Part shown: positions 48,355 through 60,839 of the stretch, piece by piece
Layout: each line of letters starts with the position of its first letter
Numbering within the stretch: the first letter of the stretch is position 1
Origin: Istiophorus platypterus
Taxonomy: Eukaryota > Chordata > Actinopteri > Istiophoriformes > Istiophoridae
Length of the DNA: 64,000 nucleotides
Reading direction: 5' to 3'
Assembly (NCBI GenBank): GCA_016859345.1
Contig: CM029116.1
Location: 1,504,439 to 1,568,438 of the forward strand
Program-made: the position numbers and the translations under genes
Notes under the pieces: model-generated
What the model saw: only the letters and a program-made list of their open reading frames with translations
Told to the model about the DNA's origin: nothing
Databases searched by the model: none

Positions 48355-51300
48355 CAACACAGACGCACACGCTCATACACATGTATGTGTAAATACACTT
48401 AAACGTGCCAAATTACATAAGTTACACGTATTAGCGCAGGCTGGTAAACATTTACGCATGCAAACACACGTTAGAGGAATTCTCTATGTAGCACACAAAT
48501 ACGTAAAGCTGCTGTGTACGCAGAAGCACATATACACAGGACACGTCGACCTCCTCGGGGGATGGCAGGAGAAACGTGACGCGGTCGTTCCCGAGCTCCG
48601 GCCGAGAAAATGTAGCGAAGGCGCTACGCCGGCGCTTCATCCCTTGTAAATAACCGGCCGGTGTCTGACAGAGGAGAGACAGACAGATGGAGAGAGAGAC
48701 AGAGAGAGAGAGGGGGAAGCATCCCTTCCGTTATCGACCCGACTGCTCAGTCCATCGCGTCGCGTTCACACACAGCCGGAAAACGCCACCATCAAATGCT
48801 AACAGAGGACTCAGGTGGCGAGCGCGGATTCCCAGGGCAGCTACGATTGGAAGCTGGCTGTTGGTGAACGTGCACGGAGGATGCGGACGCTGGGCTAAGG
48901 CGTCCGCGAGGGACCAGCGCAGTACCGCCGTCGACTCGAGCTTTTCATTTCATAAAGGCCACTGACGCGAGCGGACTGAGCGCTGGCAGACAAATGTACG
49001 AAGATGAAGATGAAGATGGAGGTGAAATGTTTAGGCTTTCTTTCTGTATCTAGAGGTGGTCAGCTGAGTGTGCTCGCTCTTTTCTTTTCCGGCGACGCTT
49101 CACTTCCCGTTCGTACCGTTTCACACTTTCTTTTTTTTTTCTACATGGGAGCTGGTGGCAAGCTGCCGGACGGCGAGCAACAGGCCTCCAAGTGCCTGCG
49201 AACCAGAAGGCCCTCGACGGCCCTCCCCTTCCATTCAAGTGCTGCGCAGGGCTCGACGTCCGGCGACTTCCCGGCTTTAATCCTCTGGGGGAGAGCGCCG
49301 CCGCCACTCCTCCTGCTGCCGCTGCCGCCGCCGTGCCGTTTAACGGAGGTGTCTTTGAAGCTCAAGGTCTTTTTTAGCTAAAATTTAAACCACCAGTGTT
49401 TGGCGGACGGACGCCTGGAACACGGCCAAGCTAGTTGTTTTGTTGTCAGGAAGATGCACCAGCAACTGCTTTTATTTACTGAGAAGCACAAGCTGAAAAG
49501 CAAATCAGATATCCCCCACTATATGAGATGCACTGTAAATTGTTTCAGACAGAAGAAAATATGCGTTTTGTTTTTTCAGACCTGCAAAACCGAACTTTAA
49601 CTGCCGCATTCACGTCATGTAGGACGCTCACATCACTGTCGAACTCGAGGCGATTATTTAGTGGTGTGATGTTGAAATGCTGCGCGCTTAAGATACAGCA
49701 ACATGTCCGTTAGATTGCAGTTGAATATCCGTAAAGATCGGACTCCGGTTGATCTCATCAGCCGTATCAATGAGGATGTAGAAGCTGGCGTATACAGCTG
49801 GAAACTTTTAATCGTGGTTACTCTTATACGACCTGAACGCAGCATCATCGCAGAAGTACCCTGTCAACCTCGATGCAGCTCAGCAGTAAAAAAGCAAGGT
49901 GTGCGGAACCTTCCAGATCGAAACGAATCGTGGTTTGTTTGGTTTTTTTTATGGAGAAACGCACTGAAAGCTTCACTTACCACTAAAGAAAACTGTGAAA
50001 CTGGCGCCCTCTCCTGCTTTTTTCAGGACATTGACAGGCTTTCAGGTCACCTGTGTCCAGTCAGCGCTCAGAGTCCTGGACACAAACACCACAGCTTTGC
50101 CTGTAAAACGAACAACCAACCAACAGCCCCCCCACACACGCACGGACAAACATGTAGACTTTAAAAAGACGCGTCAAGTCACTGTCACACGAGTGAAATG
50201 CGAACAGACAACTGCGCAGACGCCTGGTACGAGGTCCCGACGCCCCTACGCAGGTGTTGTCGGTCCAATTTGACTACGTTCCCCCCTTAAACTGTTTCTA
50301 GTGAGCACGTGCGCGGTTGATCTTATTAATCAGTTTTTACACAAAGTCTTCCACCCGATACCGAAGGTCGCCACTGTGAACTCATCGCCCGCCGGGAGGT
50401 TCTCGTTTGTTGATTGGACGCCCAAGTCTTTCTTCCTTTTCTTTCTCGTCGTCTTCCGCGTCAGAGCAGAACGAGCTCGGGCTGCAGTGACGCGAAAATG
50501 ACGAATGCCTCAGGAAGAATTTAGCAAAATTAACTTGTCGCGGAAAGACGCCGACAGCTGCTACAAACGGTCGAACCGGGCGCGGGATTGGGTTTCCCAA
50601 CGGGAAGTTGGACGTACGGTCGTCTCGCCGAGAAGGGTTAAAACCACCGGAAGCTTCGCCGCAGATCCTCGACCTTCCGGTTTTGCCCCCTCCCCCCACC
50701 GGGTCTTCCAGCCGCCTTCCTCCTCCAGCTCCGGTGGCCGTCCGCCGGCCATAACTAGCCGTAGCTTGGACGGTCGGTTTTCTCCGGTCGCCGTGGGAGA
50801 GGAAAGCGGGTTTAGCAGACATCAACAGAGAAGAGTCCATCAGCAGATTAGTGGGCAAAACCAAAGTGTCACAGAGCCCCTCCAACAAGCCAGATTAACC
50901 CCCCCCCCATGGCGGTTCTGTTTATCTTTTCCTTCTCTCTCTGGGGCAAAGATGAAGACAGGTTTTTACACAGATAGACAGACGGATGGTTCGGTGGGTA
51001 TTTATTCAATTTTAGGGGGAAAAACATTTTCTGTTTAAGGTCAAGAGCCTGTAAACTGAAAGCACAAAGGACTTAAAAAAAAAAGCACAAATACAGGTAG
51101 AGGTCAAAAGGGCGAGACAGGTAGAGAGACAGACAGACTCTATGTCTTCCTGTTTATATCATGGCGATGGTGATGATGATGATGAAGATGACGACACTCG
51201 GTCCTGTTTTCCTCATGATGCTGTTGTGTTTTTGTCGCTGTCGTTTGCTTTGTGAACGTCCTCGACTCAGAAAATAACCCAAACTAACTCGCGACCAGAC

Positions 51301-51366
51301 ATCAGCACTAAACCGCTAAACACACATATAACCCTTCTTTTGTATTACTGTTTATTCTTCTTCTTA

Positions 51367-51368
<2 letters not shown>

Positions 51369-51415
<47 letters not shown>

Positions 51416-51428
51416 CATTATTATTATT
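51369..51428. repeat. (TTA)n microsatellite
   Basis: About 20 TTA/ATT triplets, one interrupted by ATC. Confidence 0.97.
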
Positions 51429-52538
51429 CTTTTTCAAAGACCTATTTTTTAATACATTTTTTCAATCTCTTCTGTTATCGTTTACCAGACAAAAAGGCGG
51501 GAAACGTGTGAGGCCACACAAAGAGGATTAGAACTGCCCGGGATTCGCTGAGCAAGGAGCTCTGAGCCCCCCCACACACACACACACACACACCTCCCCC
51601 ACACACTCCCTCCCAACTCCTCCTCCTCCTCCTCCTCTCTCCCTCCATCCCTCCTCCTTCCTCCCAAATAAAAGCGGAGTGATCAGGTGTTAACGGATCG
51701 CCATGGCGAGCGAGAAAGAGAGAGATGCAATTGATGTAGATGAGAAGTGAAAGATAATAATTACTCAGAAAGCAATAATTCAAGCCCTTTTTTCGTCCCT
51801 GTCATCCGTCCATCCCTTCACCCCCCCACCCCCCCCCCCGCCCGATACATGCATACGTACAAACATGTACATCCAGTGTTTTGAATTTTTATTTTTTGCT
51901 TGTCTGTGAGATTTTATATTGTCTACGAGAGAAAAAGAAAAATGCAGAAATGTAAAAAAAAAAATAACACCCCCCCTGCAGCCCCCCGAACTACTTAAAC
52001 TCTGCTCTCTGTCTCTACCGACTCCTGATTGGTGGATTTAAAGAAAAAAAGACTGTTAGTTTTATATCGACGGCCATTCTTGGTTTGTAGTGTCCCCCTG
52101 CCCCCCCATCCATCCCCGTAGATATTTGACAGTACAGCAGGACCATGTTGCTACAGTATATAAACTGCCCTGAGGACTGCCACCTCCCAACCAACACTGC
52201 AATGTCTTCAGCTCTGTGTGTTTAATGTTTTTAGACTGTTATATTGTGTACATGAATTTAAAAAAAGAAAAAAAGGAAAAACCACCATCGAATATTAAAA
52301 GTCAAAATGTTTTTTGTTTTTTTCTTCTTTTGCCCTCTTTGGTTTGGATTCTCTTTTTTCTTTCTTGTTTTATTTTATTATTATTTTGTTTTTTAAACAC
52401 CTCTTCTCACTGTTTACCACAGTCCAACGATATGCTGTAATTAAAATAATAATAATGATGATGACGACGACGATGATGTTTTGTTGGTCTGAGTTTTCAC
52501 ATGTCCGCTAGCAAATTGTCAAGAAAAAAAAATAGTAC

Positions 52539-52544
52539 AATAAA
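52539..52544 (+). terminator. polyadenylation signal AATAAA
   Basis: AATAAA is followed 25-45 bases later by a T/GT-rich stretch (CATTGTGTTTTCTTTC), the usual cleavage-site arrangement. It is the last strong signal before complex intergenic sequence. Confidence 0.65.
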
Positions 52545-52626
52545 GACTAAAATCTAACAACTAAAATGCAAGTCATTGTGTTTTCTTTCTATTTTTATCT
52601 GGATGATTGAAGTGGTGGCGAGCAGA

Positions 52627-52669
52627 GGGTGGAGGGTGGAGGGTGGAGGGTGGCGGGGCGGGGCGGGGT
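52627..52669 (+). other. G-rich, G-quadruplex-capable tract
   Basis: Repeated GGGTGGA units are followed by three GGGGC units, giving at least seven closely spaced G runs on the + strand. It lies about 85 bp past the AATAAA of the AKAP-like gene. Confidence 0.85.
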
Positions 52670-52810
52670 CATTACGCCCTGAACACCATTGGCTGCTCAT
52701 TAATCTGCAAATCGATAATCTCATCCTTTTACGTAATGGGCGGAATAATATGAGATTTCTTCGTATTAGAGTAGATCTGTATGTATTATCTGGCAGCAGG
52801 CGGCTGGTGT
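52670..52810. other. candidate conserved non-coding block
   Basis: Complex sequence with CCATTGGCTGCTCATTAATC, GCAAATCGATAATCTC, TTTTACGTAATGGGCGGAAT and AATATGAGATTTC. CCAAT, TAAT, ATCGAT and ACGTAA words are packed into 140 bp with no repeat. Confidence 0.3.
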
Positions 52811-52914
52811 TTCGCGTCCATATGCCCCTCCCCCCGTCATGGCCGCCCCCGCCCCTACTACTGCAGTTTATTTATATTTCACACAGTGACAGGAAAACTC
52901 AGATAGAGACACAC

Positions 52915-52927
52915 TGACCTTTGACCC
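52915..52927 (-). promoter_or_regulatory. DR1-like nuclear-receptor element
   Basis: TGACCT T TGACCC is a one-base-spaced direct repeat of RGGTCA on the - strand. Confidence 0.35.
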
Positions 52928-53229
52928 TCTGCTCAGGACATATTTTATTAGTTATTACTTATAATATTGAGCCTCCAACGGTTTTAATCCCATATTTCAT
53001 GACACAGGCGCGACCTTTTAGGGGGGGGGGCGTCAGGGTTGATTTCGCTGCGGGGAAACGACCGGCGATCTGGTTTCCCATGAACCGGACGAACTTTCAG
53101 CGAATGGGAAATGTTCCTCTGCTCTCAGGACAGGGCTGAATCCCCCCCCCACGGTTCCATCTGCGCCTCCTGTGTCCACATAGACTCAAGGACGGGCTCG
53201 TCCCAGCTAAAAAAAAAATCACCTTGATG

Positions 53230-53242
53230 GGGTCAAAGGTCA
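53230..53242 (+). promoter_or_regulatory. DR1-like nuclear-receptor element
   Basis: GGGTCA A AGGTCA lies 300 bp from another DR1-like site of opposite orientation. Confidence 0.35.
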
Positions 53243-55429
53243 AAACCCAGTGAAAACATCCGCTAAACAGTTGCAGGCTGTCGTTCAGCAGCAGATCCCT
53301 GACCATGGATTTTGGAATCGCACGTCTTCCAAAAACTTTTGGCCGCGTTGTGCTTGTTGCTCCAAAATGAAAAAGTTGGAGACGTTTTTTCCTCATAGTT
53401 ATTTCCTGGATTCATCTACCGGATTTGAAAGCGTTTTATTTTTATGTTGAACAGCATCGAGTTTCCCCAGAAGCATTTAAACCCTCAAGTTGTTTAATAA
53501 AGGGAGGCCTGGGAGTGTTTTAGCAGGAGTCTCCTTCTCTGAGCCTTTGGCTTTGAAAAGAAGCGCCAAAGTCATAATAAGTGAGTTTTTGTGCACGACA
53601 GTGTGGAGGCAACAGAAGAAGCTCAGAAGAAAAGAGAAACAAGAAGCAGAAACAGGAAGAGGAAGAGGAAAGTTTTCCTCATTGGATGTGGTGAGAATCG
53701 AGAACAGAAGACAAAGCCCGTCCTCCAGAAGCTGCAGCCCAGGTCTCGCTGCTCGCGCCTCCACGTCTCTTCACTCTTCTTCACAATCCACGTTTTTTCC
53801 ATTATTTGAGATGAAAACTCACGGTGGACGCGGGGGCCTCTTTTCTCTTCCGGAGGGCGTCCGGGAGCAAGAACCGTCCAGCCCATCGACAAACTGCTTC
53901 ACTTCTGCATGACGATGCTTTGCCACCCCCCCGTTTTTCAGCAGGTAAAGTATATGGATGGTAATTTAAATATGGGCGACACCATATGTGTATCAACAGA
54001 AACGTATAAGGTACATTTTTCCAGTTTTCTTTCCTGCAGAGGATGTGTGGTTTCAGTATCTGCTGCTCAGACGAACAGATTGGAGGGGTGGGGGGGTCCC
54101 GTCAATGTGTCCTTGAGCCCGAACACTGAACCTGCTCAGTCACTCTCCAGCAGACCTGAGCGAAGCTGCTGACGCACCTTTAAAAGGCACAAAGGAAAAC
54201 GTCAAGCAAAGAAGTTTCATCATAATGTGAGCACGGCAGGAGGCCGGGGGGGGGGGGGTCACAGACAGGTCAGATTTCAGGGGGGGGTTAGTTCTACAAA
54301 GTACAGACCTTCAACCGAGCATCGCAGTGATGCGGCTTATAGCAGTTACAACTACTTCAGGAATAAAAAATGATTCAAAGTAACAGACAAAGAAAATAAG
54401 AAAATAAAATATAAATTAGCTCAAGTGAAAATTAACATTAATGCATCAACAACAATAAAGTCATAAAATGAAATATGATTATAACAGCGACAGGCTACGT
54501 TTTGTGAATATCACGTTGCAGATTTTCATACTTTTATCTGAGCAACACATTTCGGTTGTAATGGAGTATTTTATTCTTCCTCCACCGCCGATGCCTCCAG
54601 TACAAACTTTAGCTCGCATTTTTTTTTTTATTGGCACAACAGTAACACAGGTATAGGTGAGAGGAAACAACCATTTCATCCCATTAAAGCTTTTTTCTTC
54701 TTTTTTTAATAAAACAACATTCAACTCAGTTTCTTTTGTTAATGTGGTCTCCAGTTATTACTGATGTTTCATAGAATTTAATTTGTTAACAGGTTGTGGA
54801 TGTTTTTCCAACGATAGATCATCAAGGGTCAAAAAAGGGGGAAACAGACCAATAGACCCAACGTCCTGTACAAACTTTTACCATCATTGTCTCTCTAAAC
54901 TTAACATCCTTGCTGAACCGACGACGTCAGCGCCCCCCCAGGGGGACTATGGGCCACATGTTCAGACCCACAGCAGTAACACTAACACATGTCCAGCCGT
55001 CTGTAAAATGCGCGGTGACGATAATTCCCTACTGTCGGTTGAAATCGGCAGCATACTGTCTTGCCATCGGGGACAAATCTCTGGGATTATGTTATTACAG
55101 CCATAATGCCAGTGTACAGTAGCCATGCACACACACACACACACACACTGAAACAACCTCAGGAAAAAGGAATCTTTGTCTTTTTAAAGACTTTTTAATG
55201 AACAAAGTGGGTTGATAAAAAACAGAATAACGTGGAGCTTCTGCTTTGAACCGGAGCTGAATAACAAACAGAGAATATCTCGGGTCGGGAGAAATATCCG
55301 AGCCGTCCGTCATCTCCGGATGCGTCTCCCACCGGGCTGCACTGGAGGTCAAAGACACGGGAAAAGAGGGGGAACAGACGGGGAACAGACGGATTACACG
55401 TCCGGATTATAACGTAAAGGCGCCAGCTG

Positions 55430-55520
55430 CTAAATATAGATTACGCACCTCTGCGCCGGGCCCAGAGGCTTCGGCCTTTTATGATTAGATTAACCAGCCC
55501 TAGCAGATCCAAATAAGCGA
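55430..55520. other. candidate conserved non-coding block
   Basis: CTAAATATAGATTACGCACC and TTTTATGATTAGATTAACC contain two Otx/Crx-like GATTA words each side of a GC-rich segment, then CCAAATAAGCG. The motif density suggests an enhancer. Confidence 0.25.
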
Positions 55521-56925
55521 GGCGTTGTGGTGAAGCGGCGGCGTTCAGACCGCAGCCGCTGTCGTTAGATCACATTAACGTCTGCAGGCAGAGGTTTCGG
55601 GGTCGGGTTCAGAGACATTTATCACAGAGACGACGCCGCCGCTTCCTGTTGAGACAAGCAGCTCGTCGGCAGCAGCTCGTCAAACCAACACCCCTGCTAA
55701 TTACCCCTACTAGTGCCCCCTAGAGGCGGCAACATTCGTCACGCTGAACAACATTCCTCAGTCAGTCGCTGTTTCCACGGGAATCTCTTCAGTGCGACTC
55801 ACTCAGCTCCACTCACGGTTTTTTCGTTACACCAAAGGCGCGTTTTTAACCGATGCCCAGGGTGTCAGGGGGCCGATGGTGCACCCGCATGTTCACCCTA
55901 GCTGACCAACGATCACCCTAGCTGACCCTTCGACCCCGGACTTGGGTCAAAACCGCTGCTCTTCTGGAGGGTTGAAGCGTCGGGTTGGGACCGGACACAA
56001 GACGCACAACGACCAAGTCAGAAAACCGCCAGCCACCGTGATATTAACCTCCTGGTTTAGTTACAAAACCGAACAGCACAGTTCTCTGCGTGACGAGGTC
56101 GACAGACGGATGTGGCTTCGTGACGCAAGACGGACAAAAGACTGGGACACATTTTACTGCAGACGCATCGAACTTTCCACCGCTGACAGAAAATGTGATA
56201 ACAAAGACTTTGAAATAACTGGTTAGACGGAAAAACACTTTTCACCAGTAACAGCGACGTAATCCTATGAACCAGTTGCAAAGCGGAACGACTCCGTCAG
56301 AGACGTCTTATCTCAACTGAATTTGCTTTTGACCAAACTCTGCTGCAGGTTCTGCTTCATGAGTACAGCTGTATTGTGCAAGAAAATAAAGATACTGAGC
56401 AGGACATGCAGATATTCAGCATTAGAGACCTCAGATTAGTGATAAAGAAAGAAAAAAGAAAAAATGTCCAAACTTTTCAGCCTCAAAACTTTCCTGAAAA
56501 GAGGCAAAAAAAAAGACAAAAAAAAAACCAAAACATTTTTATCTGATGTTTCGTGATAACGGTGAACAGACTTTTACCTGTGGCTGAATTAGATGATGTG
56601 TGGAGCGTTAAGTCCATTCAGACCAGTCACTGTCAACACACACACACACACACACAGGACAGTCCATGTCCACGTTTTTTTAAGGCTGACATGAGCGAAC
56701 GCGACCCATCTGATGGCTGCCGACGCACTGCGCTCAAAGCCACAGACGTCAACCTGATGGTGGCGCTAGAGGAAGAGCCAGGGGGACTGAGCCTGAGTAG
56801 TCGAACTCCTGCAAACTGCCTCAGCCATCAGTTAAACAGGGTCGATCATCAGCAGGACGCTCAACAACGTCCTGATGGCGTCCAACAGCGGATCATCAGC
56901 TCAGCGAATCAGAGCCCATGAAGCT

Positions 56926-57353
56926 GGATTTAAGCTTCTGCGTCGAGCCTACACCGTCGTGAGCCTTCATACTTCTACATTTGCGTCGCTCTGCAGTTAC
57001 ACCACCAGACCACTGGTCGGCAGCAGCGTTTAGGTGCCACTGTGGTCAGTTTCCTCATCACTGTTTTCTACCAGTTTGTTGGCATCACTTTGAAACAATG
57101 GCGACTGATCGTCAGTCGGAGTCTGAGCTGACGGACGTCGAAAAGCAGGTTTAGTTTTTCCTGAATTTACTGCGACACGGAAACAAAAGAGAACGTCAGA
57201 AGAGACGGTCTGAACAACGGCGGCGAAGAAGAACCGCTACGAGGCCGACCAATCAAAGCTCTTGTTGTCTGCATCGCCGCAACGCACAGTTTTGGGGGTT
57301 TTTGGAGGTTAACGTCAGGCTATGGCGTAGGTTCGACGCAGAAGCATAAGTTT
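56926..57353 (+). mobile_element. MITE-like element, copy 4 (most complete)
   Basis: The left end GGATTTAAGCTTCTGCGTCG is the inverted repeat of the right end (CGACGCAGAAGCATAAGTTT), about 26 bp with few mismatches. The 428-bp body has no transposase. Internal segments are shared with the copies at 3556, 10253 and 12445. Inverted ends plus small size fit a MITE (non-autonomous DNA transposon). Confidence 0.65.
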
Positions 57354-57537
57354 GCCTTAAACATGTTTCATGTTCCAACAAGGTTCTGAAGACAGTTTGT
57401 TTTTCAGCAGATGAGTCCCCTTGATGTACATCTTCAACTGGGAGGATGTAAAGTGAAGTGGTTGCTATGAGCCGATGCTCACAGTAAAACTGGTGTTTCA
57501 TTAAAATGGATCGAAGATATTCTCAATTCTCATTGAC

Positions 57538-57543
57538 TTTATT
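57538..57543 (-). terminator. possible polyadenylation signal of the TMEM87A-like gene
   Basis: AATAAA on the - strand is the first such signal downstream of the stop codon, giving a 3' UTR of about 0.9 kb. Flanking T-rich sequence on the - strand is modest. Confidence 0.45.
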
Positions 57544-57900
57544 AGTCAGATGGAGTGAATATGGTATTTCGTGGCAAAAAACCTGTTTCCTTTTTTTCCT
57601 TCACACTGACACAAAGAAAAACACACAATGCAAAAATTAAAGTTTATCAAGAGAAAGTCAACAAATGTGAATGTGAACAATTTAATGGCTCAAACTGCAC
57701 CGGAACCAAAGCTGGAACAACGCGGACCCAAAAAAAACACAAACTACTTCAGTGACGAACCATTTCATGTAGAAAACATTTCATGTTTTCATTCACATCC
57801 ACGTTGTTTTTCTTTCTGAATTATAACTTTGGTATTTACAAGTCGAAGGGATCCAGATGAAACTCAACAACTTTCAAAAAAACCACAAAGCTCAATCCTG

Positions 57901-57966
57901 ACAGCAGCAGCGGCGGCGGCGGTGGTGGCGGCGGCGGCGGCAGCGGGGGGGGGCTGCTGCTGCTGT
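57901..57966. repeat. CAG/CGG triplet tract with mirrored ends
   Basis: CAGCAGCAG leads into (GGC/GGT)n, then a run of nine G, and ends CTGCTGCTGCTG. The CAG and CTG ends can pair into a hairpin around the GC-rich core. Confidence 0.95.
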
Positions 57967-58242
57967 GGTAACAGTGAACACACAATATGTCCGACGCCAC
58001 GAGATCTGAAAATCAAATTTCTGCACGTTAAGAAGGCAAAAAATCCCCCAAATAAACAAACAACCACAAATAACTCAAACATTAGTTTTGTCAAAATATA
58101 TTGTATACAGAGATATGAATACAAACAGGTAATAAAAAAACTAATAATAAAATAAAAGGGTCTGTGTGCTGCTGCGATCGATTCTACTCCCAGTATTTGT
58201 ACAATCAAGGCTCCAAAGCTCATAAATTCAGGGGCTGAAAGA

Positions 58243-58305
58243 GACGCCGCCGCCGCCGCCGCCGCCGTTGTCGCCACCGCCGTCCCTCCCCCGCCGTCCC
58301 TCCCC
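58243..58305. repeat. (GCC)n triplet and CCGCCGTCCCTCCCC tandem
   Basis: About eight GCC triplets, then two copies of a CCGCCGTCCCTCCC unit. In the TMEM87A-like transcript direction it reads (GGC)n and G-rich, 140-200 nt after the stop codon. Confidence 0.93.
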
Positions 58306-58445
58306 CATTTGCATTTTCACTCGGCCGTCCTCTTCCTTCGCTCCGCCTCGTCCCGCCAGCATTGATCTGTAAATTTCTCCGTCTGGTTAACCAGACTCGT
58401 GTCCTTTCGAACGCTCCTCCACGGACGCCAGGTTCCCCCCGTCCT

Positions 58446-58487
58446 CTACTCCATCTTGGACATCTCGAACTTGGTTGTCATGATCTC
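58446..58487 (-). CDS. TMEM87A-like exon H (last coding exon)
   Basis: Acceptor CTCTGTTACAG after a 2.8-kb intron. It encodes EIMTTKFEMSKME and TAG. The ending -SKME is what I recall for TMEM87A tails, which supports this distant exon. Confidence 0.87.
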   Translation of the reverse strand, partial: EIMTTKFEMSKME

Positions 58488-60770
58488 CTGTAACAGAGAG
58501 CGCACGCCACCGTTACAACAGAGCGGCCGAGAAACGCTTCCTGTAAACCTTCAGCCCGGCCGACGAATCCCGGAGACTCGGTTCGCTCACGTCATTTAGT
58601 CACTGATCCACCTGGATGGTTTTGTGTGACCGGTGTGTTTTATCTACACGTGTTTTAGGAAACCACAGGTATCGATTCGCTGCTGTAACGGCCACCGCTT
58701 TTTTACCCCCCCCGTTAGTTCAGTTTCAGAAATACAGCCATGGGTTTACATGAGGGCCTCTATGTGGCAAAGACACTGCCCAGAGGCTTTTTTATATACT
58801 GAGGATGGAGTTTACTACTTTATCATGGTGACAGTGATTTTACCACGACGACCTTGAGGTAAACACTAGAAACATGGCGGATGCATTTGCGGTATTGGCA
58901 CACGCGGATGACGATGCGTTGCCTCCTGCCGGACTTCCAGCCACGTACAACCTATTTTATTTTTTATTTCCTCTTTTTTTTTTTTTAAATGAGGGGGGTC
59001 GGTGTTTTTAATGCAGGACTAATGTCATTCAGGATGCAGCCTATGAGGATTTGGGCCGCGGTGCCACTTGTGGCCACTAGAGGTCGCTCCAGTAAAACCT
59101 TGATCGCATTGATGTGAAGAGGAAAAACCCCAAACGTCCGTCCAGAAGCAAAAGGCAAGAAGCTCTAAATAGTGAATTTAAATATTTCGGATGTTAGTCA
59201 GTGAGTGTTGTGTTTTCTAGTCATTGCCTACACCAACATTGCTTCTATACCAACTCGCCAAATTAAGCTGACCCACTGGAGAAATGCACCATGGGATGGA
59301 TGGCGAAGAACAAAATGGCAGCTGGCTCCTTCATCTTCTTCATCCTTCACAAGTCCTCATTAAAAACTAGCAGATGTGTGTCACTGAATCAAATCAGAAT
59401 CTGTGTAATAGTTAAAAAATTGTAACATGAATGATGATGAGGGGGGAAGGTATTGATTTCTCTTTAATTAGATTAACCAAACACTAGCTCCCTTTTTTTT
59501 TAGTGAGTTATAAGTTGAATCAGATTAATTCACTGCCACAAAAAAGGCTCCGTCCCTGTTTGAAGAACAATCTGCCAAATATTTCTGGCGTTAGATTAAT
59601 ATCTTCAGTAAAAAACAATTAGCTCGGAGCTCAGAGAAACAGAGGAGGGAAATCAAAAGATGTGGGGACGGACTAAGGCTTTGTTGTTTGGGTTTTTTCT
59701 CTATTAACAAATGCAGAATATCACAAGCTTTAAGCTTTAAGCCAAAAGTTTCTCTTGTCGTCAGCGGTGGAGGGGCATAGCAAACGTCCCTTTAATTCCC
59801 TCCTTAATCAGGATAAATTACATAATTTGTCATTATAGGGATAACGGGCAGGTTGGTTAAGGTTTCTCCTAAATATACCCCTTAAATAACTAGAGTACAT
59901 TACATAATTTGCCAGGAGGACATGAAAAGAAGTGAGTAAGGGCAATTACTGCCCCTCAGGTTCGTTCTCTAATGAGAGAGATGCAACAAACTGTTGGTGT
60001 CTTCTACTAACGTCCCAAAGCCTTCAGTTTAAAGTCCTTAATGTTCAGGAAAAAAAAACACCCGTGAATTTCTTTAATTATTACATCAAACAGAACTGAA
60101 ATAAACAGCCTTGTAGGCTCTGAGCCAATGGAAACCGCGCCTCCTTCCTTCCCTCCCTTCATTTGCCTCCTTGCCTCCTTGCCTCCTCCCCCTGCCTCCT
60201 CGTCTCCTTCCTTCAAACACAAAGAGCATTGGGGGCATCCTGGTGCACAAGTGCTTAATACGTTCTATGGATTTTTAATATCGCTCAGTGTGCACGCGGC
60301 AGCTTACATAAGAAATTGATTTTACATAAGAGGCACTTTGCTGATTGTCAGTTCGCTTAAAAAAAAAAAAAAAAAAGGTCTCCGCTCTGACGTCGGAGAG
60401 TAAATAATTTGCATGAGCAATGAGCAATCGATGGGGGAGAAAAACATAAAGACAAATAAATATTAAACGTATGAGGTTAGATAGAAACAGATCTTGACTG
60501 GTTTCATCTTCCACATCAGATAAATAATCAGTGTTTTCTGATTTTTTTATGTATTTTTGTGTCAATGGCTGCAGCAGCAGTGACGCACCAAACACACACG
60601 AACGCACAGAAACGCACACGTCAGCCTCACACCGTCATAATGTCCTGTTCTCCATGACAACGGAGGAGAGGATAAACAGCCGTGTGACGTAACCGTGGCA
60701 ACCGATGCCCTCTGCTGATTGTTTGTCACCCCTGCTGCTCGCCAATATGATAAACAAGCGTCTGTGTGTT

Positions 60771-60839
<69 letters not shown>

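Larger units (their letters stand above)
48355..52560 (+). other. presumed 3' UTR of the AKAP-like gene
   Basis: About 4.2 kb without a supportable gene runs from the stop to a good AATAAA at 52539. It holds a (TTA)n array, A/U-rich stretches, a (GATGAT)n patch near 51170 and several poly-C runs. An earlier AATAAA at 51666 could give a shorter form. Transcript extent is inferred, not seen. Confidence 0.5.
52561..57537. other. intergenic gap between convergent genes
   Basis: No gene is supported here. Contents are a G-rich tract, two DR1-like elements, two blocks that look like regulatory elements, and a complete MITE-like copy near the right end. Confidence 0.6.
57544..58445 (-). other. presumed 3' UTR of the TMEM87A-like gene
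   Basis: This follows the TAG stop at 58446. It contains two CGG-type triplet tracts and A-rich stretches, with no other gene. The extent depends on the AATAAA at 57538. Confidence 0.45.
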
